Positions 1-9,302 of a DNA stretch of 10,313 nucleotides are shown here, one piece after another. This DNA is from Myxococcales bacterium (GTDB lineage Bacteria; Myxococcota; Myxococcia; Myxococcales; Myxococcaceae), in assembly GCA_009885595.1 (NCBI GenBank), contig VFKJ01000327.1, positions 1-10,313 of the forward strand. The letters are read 5' to 3'. Both the position numbers and the translations under genes were made by a program. How positions within the stretch are numbered: the stretch's first letter is position 1; each line of letters begins with the position of its first letter. The notes below the pieces were generated by a model. The model was not told where the DNA came from. It searched no databases and saw nothing but the letters and a program-made list of their open reading frames with translations.

Positions 1-2
1 AC

Positions 3-179
3 GCCGTCGACGCGGGGCGAGACGCCGGCGTCGACGCCGGAACGATGGACGCGGGGCAACCCGACGCGGGCCTGACCGATGCGGGCGTGGATGGTGGAGG
101 CGATGCGGGCCTCGACGCCGGGCCGCCCGATGCGGGCGTTCCCGATGCCGGGTGGGATGCGGGCGAGGTGGACGCGGGC
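3..179 (+). repeat. DAG-coding minisatellite-like tract
   Basis: About 59 codons contain twelve Asp-Ala-Gly triplets plus one Asp-Gly-Gly variant, separated by one to three other residues (Pro, Val, Leu, Thr, Arg, Trp). At DNA level the unit is GA[CT]GC[CG]GG[CG], tandem with spacers and with varied synonymous codons. It probably encodes a flexible, acidic extracellular spacer. The tract runs off the left edge, so its full length is unknown. Confidence 0.85.
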
Positions 180-2975
180 TGCTCCTCGGATCTCGAGTGC
201 TTCGGAATCGACCACTGCGATCCCCGCACGCGAAGCTGTGTCGAGTGTTTCCTCGACGCGCAGTGCCTCTCGTCGGTGGTGCCGGTCTGCGACGTGCGCA
301 TCAACCGCTGCGTCGGGTGTGTCTCGACCGCCGACTGCGTCAACCCGTTGCCCATCTGCGACGCGCAGCAGTGCGTGCCGTGCAACACCAGCGCGGAGTG
401 TGGCCAGGGACGCGAGTGCACCTTCGCCACCGGGCAGTGCGATGCGCTCAACGACACCTGCGCCACCGCGCGCGCGATCCTCGCGACGGGCACGGGCACG
501 AGCTCTCTCTGGGCGGAGCCGGGGCAGGGCATCGACGACACCGCGGGCAGCTGCGGCACCCTGGGGCCTGAGCTGGTCTACCGCTTCACCACCACCAGCG
601 TGCAGAGCCTCACCGTCTCCGCCGCAGCGGTCCCGGGCAGCTCCGCGCGCCCGGTCGTCTATCTCCGCTCGGCCTGCACCACGGGCCAGCTCGCGTGCGA
701 CGCGCCGGTCAGTGGCGCTGCGGGCATCGCGATCTCCTCGCTGCCCGTGGGCAGCTACTTCCTCTTCGTGGAGACCGCGAACGGCGCGCCGGGCCGGGTG
801 TCGCTCACCGTCTCGTTGCAGCCGCCGCCCACCAGCGCGCCGAACGACAGCTGCCCCGGCGCCACCGCGCTCAGCGCCAACGGCACCACCGTCACGCGCT
901 CCGTGGTGGTGGGGAACACGGCGCTCGCGACCAACGACAGCACCACCGAGCCTTCGTGCAGCGCGAGCGCGCGCAGCGCCGGGCCCGATCTCGTCTACGC
1001 CTACACCCTGGCCGCGCGCAGCAACGTGAGCGTGGTGGCCCGGCCGATCTCGGGCTCCGCGCTGCACCCGGTCGTCTCCATTCGCGCGCCCTGCAGCTCG
1101 CCCAACGTCGAGAGCGCCTGCCAGGCGGCGTCGGCGGCCGTCGCGGTGCAGGCGAGCGTCGCGGGACAACAGCCCGGCACGTACTTCGTGACGGTCGATT
1201 CCGCCGACGGCACCACCGGCGCCTTTCAGCTCGAGCTCGACGCGAACCCCACGGTGGACAACGACACCTGCAGCGCGCCCACCGCGCTCACCTTCAGCGG
1301 GAACACCGCCACCGCCACGGGCGACACCACCTGGGCGACCAACGGCAACGTGCTGGGCGATCTCACGCCCAGCTGCAGCGACTCCGCGCGCGGCACCGGG
1401 CGGGACGTGGTCTTCAGCTACACGCTCGCTTCCGCCGCTGACGTGACCGTCTCCGTCACGCCGACCGGGGCCAGCCCCACCTTCTTCCCGGTCGTCTCGG
1501 TGCGCGCCGCCACCTGCACCGACGCCACCCGCGCGGCGGAGCGGGGCTGTGTCTCTCCGCTCGCTCCCGTCGCGGGCACCATCTCCCTCGTCAACCAGCC
1601 GGCAGGCACCCACTTCGTCTGGGTGGACTCGGCCGCCGACACCAGCGGCGCGTTTCAGCTCGAGGTGGTGACCGCGGCCCCCACGCCGCCGCCGACGAAC
1701 GATTCCTGCAGCGCGCCCGAGGCCCTCGTCTTCACCAGCGGGGCGGCGGCGGTCAGCGGCTCCACCCTGCAGGCGGCCAACGACAACTACGCCGGCGACG
1801 TCTCGCCCACCTGCAGCCCGAGCGCGAAGCAGAGCGGCCGTGACGTGGTGTACCAGTTCGCCCTCGCTTCGCCGCAGGACGTAGCCATCGCGCTGACGCC
1901 GGCGAGCGGGTCCACCCTCATCCCCGCGCTCTATGTTCGCCGCACCAACTGCACCAGCCAGCTGCTCTCGGACGAGGTGGTGTGCCTGAACCAGGTCGGT
2001 GGAGTCACCGCGCAGCTCACCAACCTCGCCGCCGGGACGTACTTTCTCTTCGTGGACTCCTCGGGAGGCACCTCGGGCGCGTTCGACCTGCGGGTGACTT
2101 CGTCCACGCCGACGCCCGCACCTGCGAACGACTCTTGTGCGGGTGCACAAGCGCTCGCCTTCGTGGGCGATGTCGCGACCGCTTCGGGCACCACCTTGGG
2201 CGCCGGAAACTCGAACTCGCCCACCGACAACGCCCCTGCTTGCGGGACCGACTTCCTGCCCCGGCGCTTCGGCCGCGATCTCGTCTACTCGTACACGCTC
2301 ACCGCCGCGCAGGACGTCGAGGTCACCGTCACCCCCACCGTGGGCAGCGCGCTGGTGCCCACGCTCTACGTGCGCGCGCCCAACCAGTGCGCCAGCTTCA
2401 GCGCCGGCTTCGAGCTGGCGTGCGTGGCGGAGTCGACCGCGCGGCCGCTGCGCATCTCACTGCCCAACCAGCCCTCGGGCACGTACTTCCTCTTCGTGGA
2501 CTCGAACTCGTACGCCACCGGCGCGTACACGCTGAGCGTCACCCGGCGCCCGGCGACGCTGCCGCCCGCGAACGACAGCTGCAGCGCGCCCCTGGCGATC
2601 GTCGCTGGGCCGACCGGCGTGAGCGGCGACACCACGGCGGCGACCGACAACTACTCCGCGCTCACCTACGCCGCCGCCTGCCGGGGCCGGGGGTTCTTCG
2701 ACGCCCGCGATCTGGTCTACCAGTACACCGCCACCGCGACCGGCACGGTGACCGCGACGCTCTCTGTGGAAGCGAGCTTCGACGGGGCGTTGTTGCTGCT
2801 GCAGCCCAGCTGTGGTGCAGCGCAATGTGTGCGCTTCGCAGATGCGAGCGGAGCAGGCGTGCCCGAGGCGTTCTCCTTCGCCGTCACCCAGGGGCAGACG
2901 TACTTCCTCGTGGTCGACGGCTATGACCGCGAGCGCCCCCACACCTTCGGCCGCTTCACCCTGACGATTCAGTAG
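3..2975 (+). CDS. Large predicted exported protein: DAG linker, four Cys modules, six PPC-like repeats (5' end missing)
   Basis: The reading frame is open to the left edge, and the residues before the first ATG (position 45) continue the same DAG pattern. That ATG is therefore internal and the true start lies upstream; numbering here counts it as residue 1. Layout: Asp-Ala-Gly-rich linker (about 1-45), 16-cysteine region (46-132), then six repeats starting with ND[ST]C at residues 136, 267, 406, 552, 695 and 843, ending at the stop after residue 976. Each repeat carries a G-[RP]-[DE]-[LV]-V-[YF] strand, a G[TS]YF-[LV]-x-V[DE] strand and a final G-x-[FY]-x-L strand, which resembles the bacterial pre-peptidase C-terminal (PPC) beta-sandwich. 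DAG linkers before Cys modules are common in myxobacterial surface lipoproteins, so a signal peptide or lipobox is expected upstream but cannot be seen. No catalytic domain is visible; binding, adhesion or structural roles are inference. The 3' end overlaps slyX on the other strand. Confidence 0.85.
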   Translation, partial: AVDAGRDAGVDAGTMDAGQPDAGLTDAGVDGGGDAGLDAGPPDAGVPDAGWDAGEVDAGCSSDLECFGIDHCDPRTRSCVECFLDAQCLSSVVPVCDVRINRCVGCVSTADCVNPLPICDAQQCVPCNTSAECGQGRECTFATGQCDALNDTCATARAILATGTGTSSLWAEPGQGIDDTAGSCGTLGPELVYRFTTTSVQSLTVSAAAVPGSSARPVVYLRSACTTGQLACDAPVSGAAGIAISSLPVGSYFLFVETANGAPGRVSLTVSLQPPPTSAPNDSCPGATALSANGTTVTRSVVVGNTALATNDSTTEPSCSASARSAGPDLVYAYTLAARSNVSVVARPISGSALHPVVSIRAPCSSPNVESACQAASAAVAVQASVAGQQPGTYFVTVDSADGTTGAFQLELDANPTVDNDTCSAPTALTFSGNTATATGDTTWATNGNVLGDLTPSCSDSARGTGRDVVFSYTLASAADVTVSVTPTGASPTFFPVVSVRAATCTDATRAAERGCVSPLAPVAGTISLVNQPAGTHFVWVDSAADTSGAFQLEVVTAAPTPPPTNDSCSAPEALVFTSGAAAVSGSTLQAANDNYAGDVSPTCSPSAKQSGRDVVYQFALASPQDVAIALTPASGSTLIPALYVRRTNCTSQLLSDEVVCLNQVGGVTAQLTNLAAGTYFLFVDSSGGTSGAFDLRVTSSTPTPAPANDSCAGAQALAFVGDVATASGTTLGAGNSNSPTDNAPACGTDFLPRRFGRDLVYSYTLTAAQDVEVTVTPTVGSALVPTLYVRAPNQCASFSAGFELACVAESTARPLRISLPNQPSGTYFLFVDSNSYATGAYTLSVTRRPATLPPANDSCSAPLAIVAGPTGVSGDTTAATDNYSALTYAAACRGRGFFDARDLVYQYTATATGTVTATLSVEASFDGALLLLQPSCGAAQCVRFADASGAGVPEAFSFAVTQGQTYFLVVDGYDRERPHTFGRFTLTIQ
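180..449 (+). repeat. Four tandem four-cysteine modules within the surface protein
   Basis: Sixteen cysteines lie at residues 46, 52, 58, 65 / 68, 74, 82, 89 / 92, 98, 105, 110 / 113, 119, 125, 132 (counting the ATG at 45 as residue 1). They form four modules of 21-24 residues, each C-x5-C-x(5-7)-C-x(4-6)-C, with modules joined by C-x2-C. The even number and regular spacing suggest disulfide-bonded mini-domains formed outside the cytoplasm. Similar Cys-rich modules occur in many myxobacterial lipoproteins. No function can be assigned from sequence. Confidence 0.7.
450..2972 (+). repeat. Six tandem PPC-like domain repeats
   Basis: Units are 450-842, 843-1259, 1260-1697, 1698-2126, 2127-2570 and 2571-2972 (131, 139, 146, 143, 148 and 134 codons). 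Each begins ND[ST]C. The mid-repeat strand reads GPELVY, GPDLVY, GRDVVF, GRDVVY, GRDLVY and ARDLVY in order. The late strand reads GSYFLFVE, GTYFVTVD, GTHFVWVD, GTYFLFVD, GTYFLFVD and QTYFLVVD. Most units keep additional Cys after the first strand and near the middle. Units 2-5 look closest to each other; 1 and 6 are more divergent, as is usual for the ends of a duplicated array. The similarity to PPC domains is by strand pattern only and needs profile support. Confidence 0.75.
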
Positions 2976-3169
2976 TGCGGGGGCCGCTCGTTGACGCTGG
3001 CGTCGACGATGCCGGGGTCGTTGCCCAGCCGCTCCTTCACCGAGCGGTAGGCGTCCTTGAGGGTGTCGAGTTCCTTCTGCTGCCGCCACATGACCTCGGA
3101 CAGATCGGACACCATCTTTTCGAGGTGGGCACACTTCACTTCGAGATCTGAGAGCCGGGTCTCGGACAT
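2969..3169 (-). CDS. slyX: SlyX family protein
   Basis: A 66-residue protein that is almost entirely a predicted coiled coil. Heptad-like Leu/Val/Met positions run from about residue 6 to 48 (SDLEVKCAHLEKMVSDLSEV and onward), followed by a Pro-rich end with the C-terminal PPHY that is the hallmark of SlyX; E. coli SlyX (72 residues) ends the same way. The family's biochemical role is unknown despite the historic link to lysis genetics in E. coli. The start is ATG at 3167-3169, preceded on its strand by AAGG about 8 bases upstream, a modest ribosome binding site. The stop (TGA, 2971-2969) lies inside the 3' end of the convergent surface-protein gene, giving a 7 bp tail-to-tail overlap. It is divergent from the SNF2 gene, with 191 bp between the two starts. 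Identification is strong; function is not known. Confidence 0.9.
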   Translation of the reverse strand: MSETRLSDLEVKCAHLEKMVSDLSEVMWRQQKELDTLKDAYRSVKERLGNDPGIVDASVNERPPHY

Positions 3170-3360
3170 GCCCGCCTTATGCCAGTTTTGGCGCCTTGCC
3201 GTTTCATGGGTCCTTCGCCTCGGCGCATCTTTCGCTGCGCTTCAGCTGCTTGGCCCAGCTGCGCTGGGACGGCTCCGTTCCGGCCCAGTCGGCGCGTGCA
3301 GCGAACGCCCTGGCGTGTTAGTGCCACCCTTTCGATCCCCGTTTCCCCGAGCGAGCATCA
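3170..3360. other. Divergent intergenic region between slyX and the SNF2 gene
   Basis: This 191 bp gap must hold the slyX promoter (leftward) and probably the SNF2 gene promoter (rightward). I could not pick a convincing -35/-10 pair on either strand. The + strand is pyrimidine-rich and contains CTGC/CAGC-rich stretches, including a perfect 6 bp hairpin at 3254-3268. Short open frames here lack homology or usable ribosome binding sites. In the SNF2 frame a TAG at 3319 limits the upstream extension of that gene. Confidence 0.6.
3254..3268. repeat. Short perfect inverted repeat (6 bp stem, 3 nt loop)
   Basis: CCCAGC-TGC-GCTGGG forms a perfect six-pair hairpin. A second CAGCTG lies just upstream at 3243-3248. 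There is no following T run, so it does not look like an intrinsic terminator. It could be an operator or chance structure in GC-rich DNA. Confidence 0.35.
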
Positions 3361-6561
<3,201 letters not shown>

Positions 6562-6565
6562 GCAC

Positions 6566-6588
6566 TTGTCGGTGCCTACTGATAAGGT
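6566..6588 (+). promoter_or_regulatory. RecA-NDp/PafBC-type DNA-damage promoter of recN
   Basis: TTGTCGGTG (6566-6574), then eight bases, then TAAGGT (6583-6588). This exactly matches the consensus TTGTCRGTG-N8-TAnnnT described for LexA-independent DNA-damage promoters in mycobacteria, where the WYL-domain activator PafBC acts. A -10 at 6583-6588 predicts a transcript start near 6594-6596 and a leader of about 22-24 nt that includes the recN ribosome binding site. By my estimate, eleven fixed and one two-fold position in equal base composition give roughly 0.002-0.003 chance hits in this window over both strands; finding it directly upstream of recN makes chance less likely still. Which regulator would read it here is inference. 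Confidence 0.7.
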
Positions 6589-6595
6589 GTTCAGT
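6579..6595 (+). promoter_or_regulatory. Candidate LexA box overlapping the recN -10
   Basis: CTGA-TAAGGTGT-TCAG is a 4-8-4 inverted repeat, the same geometry as CTGT-N8-ACAG boxes. Against the M. xanthus LexA motif as I recall it (CTRHAMRYBYGTTCAGS), the 17 bases from 6579 agree at 14 positions, including the whole GTTCAG half. It covers the -10 element at 6583-6588 and the predicted transcript start, the expected position for a repressor. recN is a classic SOS gene. Binding is not demonstrated. Confidence 0.55.
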
Positions 6596-6605
6596 ATCCC
6601 CCAAC

Positions 6606-6611
6606 GGAGGG
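6606..6611 (+). promoter_or_regulatory. recN ribosome binding site
   Basis: GGAGGG sits 6 bases before ATG 6618. It fixes the recN start; the frame is also open upstream through the SNF2 gene, but that part is shadow sequence. Confidence 0.85.
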
Positions 6612-6617
6612 CCAGGG

Positions 6618-8342
6618 ATGCTGATCACACTGAGACTGAAGAACTTTGCGGTCGTAGAAGAGGCTGAGGTCGGCTTCGGGCCGGGCCTCACCGTGCTCAC
6701 CGGCGAGACCGGCGCGGGCAAGTCGATCCTCATCGATGCGCTGGGGCTGCTGGTGGGGGGCCGGGCCGAACCCGACGTCATCCGCAGCGGCGCTGACGAG
6801 GCGGTGATCGAGGGGTTGTTCGAGCGCTCCGAGGTGCTCGCTTCGCGGCTGGCCGAGCTGGGGCTGCCCGACGACGGCCCCGAGGTGAGCGTGCGACGGG
6901 CGTTCGGCCGGCAGGGCCGGGGGCGGGTGCACGTCAACGGCGCGCTGGTGACGGTGGGCGTGCTGCTGCGCTTGATGAAGGGGCAGGTCGACATCGCCGG
7001 TCAGCACGAGCACATGGCGCTGCTCGATGCGGGGCAGCACCTGGGCCTCATCGATCGCTTCGGCGCCCTCACGGAAGACGACGCCACGGTGAAGTACCGC
7101 GCTGCCTGGGACCGGCTGCGGGAAGCCGTCGCCCGCCTGCAGGCGCTGGGGGGCGATGAGAGCCAGGTGGCCGGCCGCATCGACTTCCTCACCTTTCAAT
7201 TGGAGGAGATCGAGCGCGTCTCGCCCCGGCCCGGGGAAGACCTCGCCCTCGAGGTGGAGCGCAAGCGGCTGGGTTCCTCGGAGAAGCTGCGCCACGCCAT
7301 CGGGAGCGCCGAGGAGCTGATCGCCACCCGCGACGGTTCGGCCGCCGAGCTGTTGGGCCGCGCCTTTCACCTGGTGGGGGAAGGGGAGAAGCTCGACCCC
7401 TCGCTCGCCCTCGTGCGCGAGGCCCTGCATCGCACCCGGGCCGAGCTCGAAGACGCCTCGCACGGGCTCTCCCGCTACCTGAGCGCGCTCGATTCGGACC
7501 CCAAACGGCTGGAGGAGGTCGACGATCGGCTCGACGCCATCCGCCGGCTCTGCCGAAAGCACGCCGCCCCTCTCGAGGGCGTGCTCGCCAGGCGCACCGC
7601 GCTCGCCGCCGAGCTCGACGAGCTCATTCACCGCGCGGAGCGCCGCGCGGAGGTCGAGGCAGAGCGGCTGAAGGCCGAGGCCGAGGCGACCGCGGCGGCC
7701 GCTCACCTGACGGCCGCGCGCCAGGCGGCCGCCGCCCGGCTCACCGCCACCGTGAGAGACGGCCTCGAGCGGTTGGCGATGGGCAGCGCGCGCTTCGAGG
7801 TGCAGTTCGAGCAGGCGCCCTTGAGCGGCACCGGCGCCGACGCCGCGCAGTTCCTCTTCAGCGCGAACATCGGCGAAGCCGTGCGGCCCCTGGCGAAGGT
7901 GGCTTCGGGCGGGGAGGCCTCGCGGGTGATGCTGGCGATGAAGGCGGCGCTCGCCGGCAGCGACGCCTGCGTGTGCTCGGTCTTCGACGAGGCCGACGCC
8001 GGCATCGGGGGGGCGGTGGCCGACGTGGTGGGGCGGCTCATCAAGGACATCTCCGGGCACCGGCAGGTGCTCTGCATCACCCATCTTCCCCAGGTGGCGG
8101 CGCACGCCGACGCGCACCTGCGGATCGAGAAGGCCGAGGCGAAGGGGCGTACCCGCTCGGTGGTGGAGTCGCTGGCCGAAGGTCAGGAGCGCACCCGGGA
8201 GCTGGCGCGCATGCTCTCGGGCGTCGAAGTGACGCGGGAGGCGTTGGGCGCCGCCGAGGCCCTCCTCCGATCCGCCCTGCGCCACGTGAAGCCCAGACGC
8301 AATCGGAAGAAGCAGGTCGAGCCACAGCGACGCAGCGCGTGA
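6618..8342 (+). CDS. recN: DNA repair protein RecN (SMC-like ATPase)
   Basis: The 574-residue protein (E. coli RecN has 553) is an SMC-related ATPase that holds DNA ends and sister duplexes together during RecA-dependent double-strand break repair. Visible elements: the N-terminal MLITLRLKNFAVVEEAEV strand; Walker A GETGAGKS (29-36); a Q-loop region IAGQHEH near residue 130; coiled-coil arms roughly 155-220 and 280-380, the latter Ala/Glu/Arg-rich; ABC signature SGGEAS (430-435) within KVASGGEASRVMLAMK; Walker B ending FDEAD (D457, E458); and the H-loop His489 in ITHLPQVA. The start is ATG 6618 with GGAGGG 6 bases upstream. The C-terminus ends in a basic tail (KPRRNRKKQ, about 558-566) that may aid DNA contact (inference). 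Upstream lies a strong candidate damage promoter with an overlapping LexA-like box. The phosphatase gene begins 40 bp downstream. Confidence 0.96.
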   Translation: MLITLRLKNFAVVEEAEVGFGPGLTVLTGETGAGKSILIDALGLLVGGRAEPDVIRSGADEAVIEGLFERSEVLASRLAELGLPDDGPEVSVRRAFGRQGRGRVHVNGALVTVGVLLRLMKGQVDIAGQHEHMALLDAGQHLGLIDRFGALTEDDATVKYRAAWDRLREAVARLQALGGDESQVAGRIDFLTFQLEEIERVSPRPGEDLALEVERKRLGSSEKLRHAIGSAEELIATRDGSAAELLGRAFHLVGEGEKLDPSLALVREALHRTRAELEDASHGLSRYLSALDSDPKRLEEVDDRLDAIRRLCRKHAAPLEGVLARRTALAAELDELIHRAERRAEVEAERLKAEAEATAAAAHLTAARQAAAARLTATVRDGLERLAMGSARFEVQFEQAPLSGTGADAAQFLFSANIGEAVRPLAKVASGGEASRVMLAMKAALAGSDACVCSVFDEADAGIGGAVADVVGRLIKDISGHRQVLCITHLPQVAAHADAHLRIEKAEAKGRTRSVVESLAEGQERTRELARMLSGVEVTREALGAAEALLRSALRHVKPRRNRKKQVEPQRRSA

Positions 8343-8364
8343 CCCCTTTGAGTGCGCATCTCCG

Positions 8365-8371
8365 AAAGAGG
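8365..8371 (+). promoter_or_regulatory. Likely ribosome binding site of the PP2C gene (AAAGAGG)
   Basis: AAAGAGG lies 11 bases before GTG 8383 and is the only good purine-rich site near any candidate start of the phosphatase. The spacing is a little long. It lies 23 bp after the recN stop. Confidence 0.5.
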
Positions 8372-8382
8372 TTTGTTGCCGG

Positions 8383-9204
8383 GTGCCGCGCGTGCGCCTA
8401 ACGTTCGCGACCGTGTCGAAGACGGCTGGCTCGCGCCTGAAAGCAGTGTCGGCTGGGCTTACCGACGTCGGTCGGAAGCGCAACCACAACGAAGACAGTT
8501 ACCTCATTGATGAGGAGCTGCAGCTCTACGTGGTGGCCGACGGTATGGGTGGTCACGCAGGTGGTGGAACCGCATCTCGCATCGCGGTCGAGACGATCGA
8601 TCAGCAGATGCGCGGCGCGAAGAAAGCCCCTGAGGACCCGTTTGGGTCCGAGACTCCACTCCAGGACTCACCACTGCCCGAGTTCCTCCGCGGTGCGGTG
8701 GAGCGGGCCTGCGCGGAGATCTTCAAGGCCGCCCAGGAAGACCCGCGCCTCGCAGGCATGGGCACCACCGTCATCACCTTGTGCGTGAAGGGCGAGAACG
8801 CGCTCTTCGCCCACGTCGGCGACAGCCGGGCGTACCTGGTGCGCGGCGATCTGATTCAGCAGGTCAGCGAAGACCACTCGCTGGTCAACGAGCAGATCAA
8901 GGCTGGGATGATCACCCCCGAGGAGGCCAAGCACTCCCGGTACAAGAACATCATCACCCGCTCCGTCGGCTTCGAAGAGGAAGTGCAGGTCGACGTGATG
9001 GGCTTGATCGCGCGTCCGGGCGACTTCTTCATCCTCTGCTCTGATGGCCTGGCCAACCTGGTCGAGGACAAGGAGATCCAGCAGGTGGTCTCTTCGAACC
9101 CCCTCAAGGACGCTCCCCGGAAGTTGGTGGAGCTGGCCAATGAGCGCGGCGGCGACGACAACATCACCGTGATCGTGGTCACCGTGGTCGACGCGCAATC
9201 CTAA
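8383..9204 (+). CDS. PP2C-type Ser/Thr protein phosphatase (Stp/PrpC-like)
   Basis: The 273-residue cytoplasmic metal-dependent phosphatase probably reverses phosphorylation by Hanks-type Ser/Thr kinases, which are abundant in myxobacteria; no kinase is in the window. Motifs in order: RKRNHNED (31-38, metal-binding E37/D38), VADGMGGHAGG (51-61, D53 and G54 at the metal site), GMGTT (about 126-130), HVGDSRAYLVR (144-154, D147), the flap segment EDHSLVNEQIKAG, RSVG, LCSDGL (218-223, D221 as metal ligand) and GGDDNITVIVV (256-266, D259/N260). The set of acidic ligands is complete, so it should be active. There is no membrane segment. The start is uncertain: GTG 8383 has AAAGAGG upstream, while GTG 8413 and GTG 8446 are in frame and leave the whole catalytic domain intact. 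The phosphatase lies 40 bp after recN, so readthrough from the recN promoter is possible. Confidence 0.93.
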   Translation: MPRVRLTFATVSKTAGSRLKAVSAGLTDVGRKRNHNEDSYLIDEELQLYVVADGMGGHAGGGTASRIAVETIDQQMRGAKKAPEDPFGSETPLQDSPLPEFLRGAVERACAEIFKAAQEDPRLAGMGTTVITLCVKGENALFAHVGDSRAYLVRGDLIQQVSEDHSLVNEQIKAGMITPEEAKHSRYKNIITRSVGFEEEVQVDVMGLIARPGDFFILCSDGLANLVEDKEIQQVVSSNPLKDAPRKLVELANERGGDDNITVIVVTVVDAQS

Positions 9205-9302
9205 GAAATCCGAGTTTTTAGTTGCGCCTGGGTCCCCTGATCGAGGAGGTTTGCGCGGCTTTTCGGGCCCATTTGTGGGGCCCCGCCGCCCAAGGGGAAT
9301 GA
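9205..9302 (+). other. Leader of the M23 gene, with GGGCCC hairpin
   Basis: This 98 bp gap holds an AT-richer patch (about 9205-9224), a strong but orphan ribosome-binding-like GAGGAGGT at 9243-9250, and a hairpin GGGCCC (9265-9270), loop of 7, GGGCCC (9278-9283). AAGGGGA (9292-9298) sits 4 bases before GTG 9303 and is the likely ribosome binding site of the M23 gene. No T run follows the hairpin, so it is not a canonical terminator. I could not assign a promoter with confidence. Confidence 0.5.

Noticed and set aside
3..179. CRISPR-like or DNA-level regulatory repeat
   Set aside because: Units are codon-phased, short and synonymous-variable, and they encode a DAG linker; there is no spacer/repeat architecture.
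2457..3134. Minus-strand frame of 225 codons overlapping slyX and the last surface repeats
   Set aside because: It is in another frame from slyX, has Arg/Gly/Val-rich shadow composition and no motif; slyX with its PPHY end is the convincing gene.
3136..3327. Small minus-strand frame of 63 codons in the slyX upstream region
   Set aside because: It overlaps the slyX start, is Arg-rich and has no family resemblance.
6591..8489. Long antisense open frame (632 codons) opposite recN
   Set aside because: It mirrors the codon bias of recN in high-GC DNA, is rich in Arg/Gly/His/Leu with no domain motifs, and recN is unmistakable on the + strand.
9265..9283. GGGCCC hairpin as terminator of the phosphatase gene
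   Set aside because: No T run follows, and the hairpin lies 60 bp beyond the stop and close to the next ribosome binding site.
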